A DNA stretch of 64,000 nt from positions 992,001 through 1,056,000 of the forward strand of contig OZ245021.1 of NCBI GenBank assembly GCA_965223775.1. Direction: 5' to 3'. Shown here piece after piece: positions 59,387 through 64,000 of the stretch (position 1 is the stretch's first letter; each line of letters begins with the position of its first letter). The DNA is from JAJDXW01 sp965223775 (lineage in GTDB: Bacteria; Pseudomonadota; Gammaproteobacteria; HK1). A program made the translations under genes and the position numbers. Under the pieces are notes generated by a model, which saw only the letters and a list, made by a program, of their open reading frames with translations, was not told the origin of the DNA and made no database searches.

Positions 59387-60820
59387 ATGGACGTCACTTC
59401 GCATCTCGCCGGGTTCGCGGCCCGCATTTCCTACGACATGTTGCCCAAGGATGTGCGCGAACAGTCAAGGATGTTCCTGCTGGACGCGGTCGGCATCGGT
59501 CTCGGCGCCGTCGATTTCTTTAAGCGAAACGGCGAGCGAAGCCTGGAACGGTATTTGAAGGCCGTCGCTATTCCGGGAACTGCGACGGTTCTGGGGTACG
59601 GCGTCCGCACGGTTCCCGACCTCGCCGCCTTTGCCAACGGCACCTTGGCCGAGGCCCTGGATTTCCAGGACTCGAACATGGACGTGGTCACGCACAACGG
59701 CAGCCCCATCATCCCAGCGGCCCTTGCCGTCGGCGAGATCCGCAAGGCACCGTGGAGCGCGGTCGCGAGTGCGATCGTCGCCGGCTACGAGGTCCACACG
59801 CGGCTCTTGAGCACCATTCAGCCAGGACACTGGTATCGGGGTTTTCAAGGGCTCGGAACGTTCGGGACGTGCGGCGCTGCGGTGGCGGCCGGCCGGCTGC
59901 TCGGCCTCGACGCCGACGGGCTTGCCGCGGCGCTCGGCGTCGCCGGGGCGATCATGCCGGTCTCGAGCAGCGACAACGTGTTCAAGGCGTACAGCATCAA
60001 GGCATGCATTCCGGGCCAGGCGGCCCGGGCCGGGATCGCGGCGGCGCAACTCGCCAAGGCCGGCTTCGCGGGCGTGCCGCTGGAGGGCGAGCCGCCGCGC
60101 CACCACGCACCGCTGCATACGCTGAGCGACGGCCCGAAGCTCGAGCGGGCGCTCGACGGCCTGGACACCACCTGGCACAGTCGGCGCGTCGCCTTCAAGC
60201 CGTATCCCGTGGGCCACCTGATCGTCGGCCCGGTGGAGATCATCCTCGACATCGTGGCCAAGCGCCCGATCAAGGTCGAGGACGTCGCGGGGATCGACAT
60301 CCGCACCTACGATCACGCCGTATTCCGTACCGGCAAATACGCCACGCCGGACAGCGGCTACATCGACGCCCATTTCTCGATCCCGTATTGCGTCGCCGTG
60401 GCGTTGATGGATGGGGCCCTGACGCCGCGACAGCTAGCGCGGGAACGCATCCGCGATCCCCGTGTGCACGCCCTCGCCGCGAGCGTAACGCTCACCGAGG
60501 ACCCCCAAATGAGCAAGGCCTATCCGCACACTTGGCCGGTGGAGCTGACGGTCCGGCTGAAGGGCGGGGGCCGGGTGAGCGGCCGTGTCGACGAAGTGAA
60601 ATGGTCTCCCGAACGACCCCCAGCCTGGGAGGAATTGGTGGCCAAGTTTCGCATGCTCTCGGACCCCTTGATCGGCGAGGCGAACGCGCAACGCGCCGTC
60701 GACACCATCCGGACCATGAAACCGGATGCCCCGTTGGCGCCGCTGCTGAAGCTTCTCGTGGCGCCCGCCCGCGGCCGTGGGCGAAAGGTTGCGGCGGCCC
60801 GGAGAGGTGCGGTCCAATGA
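59387..60820 (+). CDS. MmgE/PrpD family protein
   Basis: 477 residues of the 2-methylcitrate dehydratase/cis-aconitate decarboxylase fold. Visible: FANGTLAEALDFQDSNMDVVTHNGSPIIPAAL in the active-site region (D/H residues), GAAVAAGRLLGLDADGLAAALG, and KPYPVGHLIVGPVE with the conserved Lys/His. A basic low-complexity tail ends the chain. GGAGGAAACG precedes ATG 59387. Overlaps AtuA-like by 4 bases (ATGA). Away from a prp operon, a dehydratase or isomerase for another hydroxy acid is likely. Confidence 0.9.
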   Translation: MDVTSHLAGFAARISYDMLPKDVREQSRMFLLDAVGIGLGAVDFFKRNGERSLERYLKAVAIPGTATVLGYGVRTVPDLAAFANGTLAEALDFQDSNMDVVTHNGSPIIPAALAVGEIRKAPWSAVASAIVAGYEVHTRLLSTIQPGHWYRGFQGLGTFGTCGAAVAAGRLLGLDADGLAAALGVAGAIMPVSSSDNVFKAYSIKACIPGQAARAGIAAAQLAKAGFAGVPLEGEPPRHHAPLHTLSDGPKLERALDGLDTTWHSRRVAFKPYPVGHLIVGPVEIILDIVAKRPIKVEDVAGIDIRTYDHAVFRTGKYATPDSGYIDAHFSIPYCVAVALMDGALTPRQLARERIRDPRVHALAASVTLTEDPQMSKAYPHTWPVELTVRLKGGGRVSGRVDEVKWSPERPPAWEELVAKFRMLSDPLIGEANAQRAVDTIRTMKPDAPLAPLLKLLVAPARGRGRKVAAARRGAVQ

Positions 60821-62196
60821 ACGAGCTCCGCTGTCTTTCGGCCACGGGCCAGCTTGGACACGGCATCTTGCGCGCGGCCTTCGCCCGCGGGGTGGAGAAC
60901 CGGCCCGACTACATCGGGGCCGACATGGGATCAACCGATATCGGCCCCTACTACCTCGGCGCTGGCGAAACCGAATCGGAGCACGGCGTCATCCGCCGGG
61001 ATCTGGAGTTGGTGCTGCTCGCCGGCCGGCGGCTCGATGTCCCGGTGATCGTCGGCAGCGCCGGCTCCGCGGGCGGCGAGCCTCATCTCGCCGTCACGCT
61101 CGACATACTCTTCGAGATCGCGGCGCGCCACAGCCTTTCGTTTCGGCTTGCCGTGATCCACGCCGAAGTCGCCAAGGACTATCTCGTGCAGAAGATCGCA
61201 AAGGGCAAGGTCGCCCCGTGCGGCGACTTGCCCTCCCTTACGGCGGAACGCGTTCAAGCTGCCGAGCGACTCGTCGGGCAGATGGGAATGGAGCCGTTTA
61301 TCCGTGCCCTGGGTGACGGCGCCGACGTAGTGATCGCCGGCCGCGCTTGCGACGCCGCCGTATTCGCCGCCTATCCGGTATTCAAGGGGTTCGACAAGGG
61401 ACTTGCCATGCACATGGCCAAGGTCGTCGAGTGCGCGTCCTTCGCGGCCGAGCCGGGCGGGCGGGACGCCATCATGGGGTATCTTCGCGACGATCATTTC
61501 GAACTTGAGTCCATGAACCCCGCTCGTCATTGCACGCCCTATTCGGTTGCCGCCCACAGCCTCTACGAGCAGCCCGATCCCTTCGAGGTCGTGGAGCCCG
61601 GCGGCCGCCTGGACCTGACCACCGCGAAGTTCGAACGCGTCGACGAACGAAAGACCCGGGTCTCGGGCAGTCGTTGGGAGGAGAATCCCACCTACACGAT
61701 CAAGGTGGAGGGCGTAGAGCGTGCCGGATTCCGTTGCTTCGCCCTCGGTGCCCTCCGCTGCCCCATCGCCGTCGGCCAGATCAAGGACATCACAGCCGAC
61801 GTGACGGCCATCGTCACCGAAATTCTGGAGGGCGACGTCGATCCTGCCGACTATCGCCTCAAGTACCGCACGTACGGCATCGACGGGGCGATGGGCGAGG
61901 GGGAAATGGCGGTCGGCCCCCTGCCCATCGAGGTGATGGTGATGACGGATGTGCTTGGTCGCACGCCCGAGATCGCCAAGTCCGTCTGCTCGGTGGCGCG
62001 CTACTACCTTCTGCATTATTTCTACGACAATATCCTGGCGACGGGCGGAAACGTTGCGGTGCCGTTCGCCCCGTGTGATATCTCCGTAGGGACCGCCTAC
62101 GTGTTCAGCGTGTACCACCTGGTCGAGGTGGATGATCCCCTGGAGCTCTTTCCGATGGAATTCGTGAATGTCGAGCGGGGGGTCGCCAGTGCCTAG
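60817..62196 (+). CDS. Acyclic terpene utilisation AtuA-like protein (DUF1446)
   Basis: 459 residues of the AtuA/DUF1446 family, associated with citronellol/geraniol breakdown in Pseudomonas but widespread in other catabolic clusters with unknown chemistry. Visible: ATGQLGHGILRAAFARGVEN, DYIGADMGSTDIGPYYLGAG and VIVGSAGSAGGEPHLAVTLD near the N-terminus. Translationally coupled to the MmgE/PrpD gene, and its end overlaps DUF4387 by 8 bases. The combination with DUF4387 is a recurring pair. Reaction unknown; atuB-H terpene genes are not in the window. Confidence 0.9.
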   Translation: MNELRCLSATGQLGHGILRAAFARGVENRPDYIGADMGSTDIGPYYLGAGETESEHGVIRRDLELVLLAGRRLDVPVIVGSAGSAGGEPHLAVTLDILFEIAARHSLSFRLAVIHAEVAKDYLVQKIAKGKVAPCGDLPSLTAERVQAAERLVGQMGMEPFIRALGDGADVVIAGRACDAAVFAAYPVFKGFDKGLAMHMAKVVECASFAAEPGGRDAIMGYLRDDHFELESMNPARHCTPYSVAAHSLYEQPDPFEVVEPGGRLDLTTAKFERVDERKTRVSGSRWEENPTYTIKVEGVERAGFRCFALGALRCPIAVGQIKDITADVTAIVTEILEGDVDPADYRLKYRTYGIDGAMGEGEMAVGPLPIEVMVMTDVLGRTPEIAKSVCSVARYYLLHYFYDNILATGGNVAVPFAPCDISVGTAYVFSVYHLVEVDDPLELFPMEFVNVERGVASA

Positions 62197-62497
62197 GCTT
62201 GCCGACATGGTGAAGGTATTGCGTAGCAAGAACGCGGGTCCCTTCGCCCTCACCTTCGACATCCTGTTCCGATCGGAGGACGAGTACCGGCGCGCCGAAT
62301 CCTCGGGTCTATTCACGCCCTCCCATCTGGCCCGGATCCTGCGGTATCCCGAGAACGCCACCCGCATCGTGTTTTTCGAGCCGGCCTACGCCATCAAGGT
62401 CACGGTGCCGCGGCGGCATTCCTCGGGCGCGTTCGACGACACGGACGTGTTCGGATGCCAGCAGCACGCGCCCCTTGTGGATCTGGAAATCCCGTAA
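62189..62497 (+). CDS. DUF4387 family protein
   Basis: 102-residue single-domain DUF4387 protein: KVLRSKNAGPFALTFDILFR near the start, RIVFFEPAYAIKVTVPR in the middle and DVFGCQQHAPLVDLEIP at the end. It starts at GTG 62189 inside the end of the AtuA-like gene, showing tight coupling. Probably a small accessory subunit of the AtuA-type enzyme; function not established. After it the unit ends in IS debris. Confidence 0.88.
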   Translation: MPRLADMVKVLRSKNAGPFALTFDILFRSEDEYRRAESSGLFTPSHLARILRYPENATRIVFFEPAYAIKVTVPRRHSSGAFDDTDVFGCQQHAPLVDLEIP

Positions 62498-62519
62498 GCG
62501 CAATTGGTGGGTTATCACA

Positions 62520-62643
62520 CAGATGGTGAATGGCGCGTTCTCGGTTGAGTTGTTGGTGGACACTTTCAAACTGTGCGCAGGAGGAGGTGTTCCGATGGCA
62601 AGAACTCATTCGTCGTACGCGCCGGAATACCGGCGCCAGATGT
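62520..62643 (+). mobile_element. IS3-family 5' end remnant (OrfA stub)
   Basis: ATG 62595 with GGAGGAGGTG upstream opens MARTHSSYAPEYRRQM, the N-terminus of IS3-family OrfA proteins. The similarity ends abruptly at about 62640, where the DNA becomes the reversed end of a RelB-type antitoxin gene. The preceding 60-70 bases presumably include the IS left end. Confidence 0.65.
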
Positions 62644-62747
62644 TCGAGGATCGCTTCGCGCGCGTAGAAGGTCTTGGTGCGTCCGGCGGCTTTGGGGAGC
62701 CGGTCGAGGCGCTCTTCGATATCGGTGGGCAATCGGATCGCAAGCAC
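62635..62747 (-). pseudogene. RelB/RHH-type antitoxin fragment
   Basis: GTG 62745-62747 opens LAIRLPTDIEERLDRLPKAA, then GRTKTFYAREAILEHL, an almost complete ribbon-helix-helix domain of the RelB/DinJ-like group. The toxin-binding C-terminus is missing: the frame meets the IS3 remnant at about 62640. No toxin gene follows. The DNA-binding half could still be made. Confidence 0.7.
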
Positions 62748-62814
62748 TATCGGACTCCAGCGGAGCTGGACAGGTATGGCGTGCCGGGGCTCGCGGACCG
62801 TCCCCACGCCCGGG

Positions 62815-63615
62815 TCAGGCGCAGTAGTCGTTCATGCCCGCCCGGTCGAGCTGCCGCAGCAGGGCCGGCCATTCCTTGCCGGCCTCGATGAAGCCGCCCC
62901 GACCGTACATCTTGAGCCCCTGCCGGACGGTCCGCTCCTGCGTCTCGGGGGAGAGGGGCTGCAGTTCGGCGCCGCCCGCGAGCGCGTCGATCTGGTGGCG
63001 GCAGGCGGTCTCGAGCCGATAGATCCACACGAACGCCTCGCCCATCGTCTCTCCGACCGAGAGGAGCCCGTGGTTGCGCAGGATGAGCAGGCGCCGGTCC
63101 CCGAGGTCACGGACGATGCGGGGCTGTTCGTACGCCTCGGTCGCGGTGCCTTCGTAGTCGTGGTAGCCGGTCCAGCCGAGGATGGTGAGGGCCTTCTGGC
63201 TGTTGGGGAGGAGCCCCTCCTTCTGCATCGACACCGCCACCCCGTAACGCGAATGGGTGTGCATGACGTAGTGCAGGTTCGGATGGTTCAGGTGGATCGC
63301 GCCGTGGATGATGAACCCCGCCTTGTTCATGCCGAAGTCCGAGCCGCTCACCACGTTCCCGTGCCGGTCCACCCGGATGAGCGAGGAGGCGGTGATCTCC
63401 TCGAAGAAGAGGCCGAAGGGGTTCAGCAGAAACTCGTCCCCGGTGCCGGGGACCCGGGCCGAGATGTGGGTGTTGTTGAGGTCGGTCCAGCCGTAGAGCG
63501 CGCAGAGGCGGTAGGCGGCGGCGAGATCGCAGCGCACCGCCCATTCCTCGGGCGGGAATCCGTCCGGGATCCGGTGCGCCGGGTGGAGGTCCAGGTCCGG
63601 AGCGGTTGTCGTCAT
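62815..63615 (-). CDS. Class II aldolase/adducin family protein
   Basis: 266 residues of the fuculose-aldolase fold. Zinc ligands: MHTHSRYGVAVS (two His) and the third His in LILRNHGLLSVGE; the acidic catalytic region is FGLFFEEITASSLIRVD. ATG 63613-63615 has GGGAGAG upstream, so the longer frame into repeat copy 4 is rejected. It could be a true aldolase, an epimerase or a decarboxylase-like member. It is on the same strand as the partial gene at the window end, 277 bp and one repeat element away. Confidence 0.9.
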   Translation of the reverse strand: MTTTAPDLDLHPAHRIPDGFPPEEWAVRCDLAAAYRLCALYGWTDLNNTHISARVPGTGDEFLLNPFGLFFEEITASSLIRVDRHGNVVSGSDFGMNKAGFIIHGAIHLNHPNLHYVMHTHSRYGVAVSMQKEGLLPNSQKALTILGWTGYHDYEGTATEAYEQPRIVRDLGDRRLLILRNHGLLSVGETMGEAFVWIYRLETACRHQIDALAGGAELQPLSPETQERTVRQGLKMYGRGGFIEAGKEWPALLRQLDRAGMNDYCA

Positions 63616-63701
63616 CGTCTCTCCCGTCGTGCTGCAAGGTTTCCGCGAGTACGCGCGGCGAAGGCCCGGAGGCGGGCCGGTATCGCCGTCTCCTCCGGGC
63701 C

Positions 63702-63895
63702 AGCCCGTAAATCTCACCAACTTTCGTCGCGAGGGCGCCGAGACAGTGCTGTGGCGGGCCGCACGGACCGAAAGGCGCTGAAGGCGTAGCCGACACTGGC
63801 GCGTTCGCGCTGTCGAAGCGGCTTGCGGGAGTACGGCCCGTCACAGTGCATGGATCGGTGTCCGCAGCAGAAAGTCGGTGAGATTTGCGGGCTAG
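63702..63895. mobile_element. MITE-like palindromic element, copy 4
   Basis: 194 bp with terminal inverted repeats that differ at two positions (left AGCCCGTAAATCTCACC, right GGTGAGATTTGCGGGCT, ending CTAG). The family core is at 63812-63834 with one change (GGCTTGCGGGAGTAC). CGGGCCGC and GGCCCGTC mark the inner stems. It lies between the aldolase and the partial gene, and its terminal CTAG supplies that gene's stop codon. Confidence 0.83.
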
Positions 63896-64000
63896 CGCCG
63901 GGCGAGGCCGATGGACCAGTGCTCGTCGTCGAGGCGGTGCTCGGTCTCGTACTCGGCGCCGAACGCGCCGTTGTCCAGGATCTCGTGGCTGAGCGTCTCC
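63892..64000 (-). CDS. C-terminal end of an unidentified protein
   Basis: The last 35 codons and a TAG stop (63892-63894) of a leftward gene that begins beyond the window. The tail reads SHEILDNGAFGAEYETEHRL followed by DDEHWSIGLARR. The peptide is codon-rich in G/C third positions and looks coding, but it is too short to name a family. The stop lies in the CTAG end of repeat copy 4. Confidence 0.5.
   Translation of the reverse strand, partial: ETLSHEILDNGAFGAEYETEHRLDDEHWSIGLARR

Overview
The window is GC-rich (roughly two thirds G+C by eye) and comes from a metabolically versatile member of the Pseudomonadota. A Gammaproteobacterium is the best guess: the window holds a DUF2058/YaiL-type protein (mainly gammaproteobacterial) and csrA, plus TRAP, BCCT and dipeptide-type ABC transporters. 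I saw no rRNA, tRNA, CRISPR array or core housekeeping operon. It reads as an accessory region of small catabolic/transport operons separated by toxin-antitoxin genes, insertion-sequence debris and a dispersed palindromic repeat.

Layout. 1-3.6 kb: amidohydrolase (cut by the window start), RraA-type aldolase, M81 peptidase. 3.6-7.6 kb: small coiled-coil membrane protein, DUF427, a methyltransferase-HNH nuclease fusion, an MntA/HepT pair with a frameshifted toxin, and a Phd-like remnant. 7.7-19 kb: ClC-type channel overlapping an orphan polyamine-type binding protein, an exported formamidase with a Tat-signal partner, an amidase, a BCCT carrier with a second orphan binding protein, DUF2058, and repeat copy 1. 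19.3-24.8 kb: complete dipeptide/opine-type ABC importer. 25-31.8 kb, leftward: PIN/AbrB toxin-antitoxin pair, TPP enzyme, FAD/GcvT dehydrogenase, IlvD-type dehydratase. 31.9-35.8 kb: ParDE, an AT-rich nuclease-like gene split by an intact IS1595-family element, and a DUF433 antitoxin beside a truncated toxin.

35.8-41.4 kb: GDYXXLXY/DUF2157 membrane pair, two MFS carriers, repeat copy 2. 41.5-50.3 kb: a catabolic cluster with a repeat-peptide leader, molybdenum hydroxylase large subunit, a fused FAD/[2Fe-2S] subunit, AMP-forming CoA ligase, repeat copy 3, crotonase and UbiD decarboxylase. 50.5-53.8 kb: csrA, FAH-family hydrolase, a nucleotidyltransferase pair, DUF3800 and ISXO2 remnants. 53.8-62.5 kb: TRAP transporter, IS256 remnant, two NodB-fold deacetylases, then MmgE/PrpD, AtuA and DUF4387. 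62.5-64 kb: an IS3/RelB scar, class II aldolase, repeat copy 4, and the end of another gene.

How it fits together: most operons pair an uptake system with enzymes for organic acids, amides, methylated amines or aromatic/heterocyclic acids. Almost no dedicated transcription factor is encoded; csrA, AbrB and ParD are the only recognisable regulators. The strongest unusual signals are the methyltransferase-HNH fusion, the tandem-repeat leader peptide translationally coupled to the Mo-hydroxylase, the palindrome inside the fused Mo-hydroxylase subunit, the four-copy terminal-inverted-repeat family, the orphan binding proteins paired with non-ABC carriers, and the precisely reconstructable IS insertion in a nuclease-like gene.
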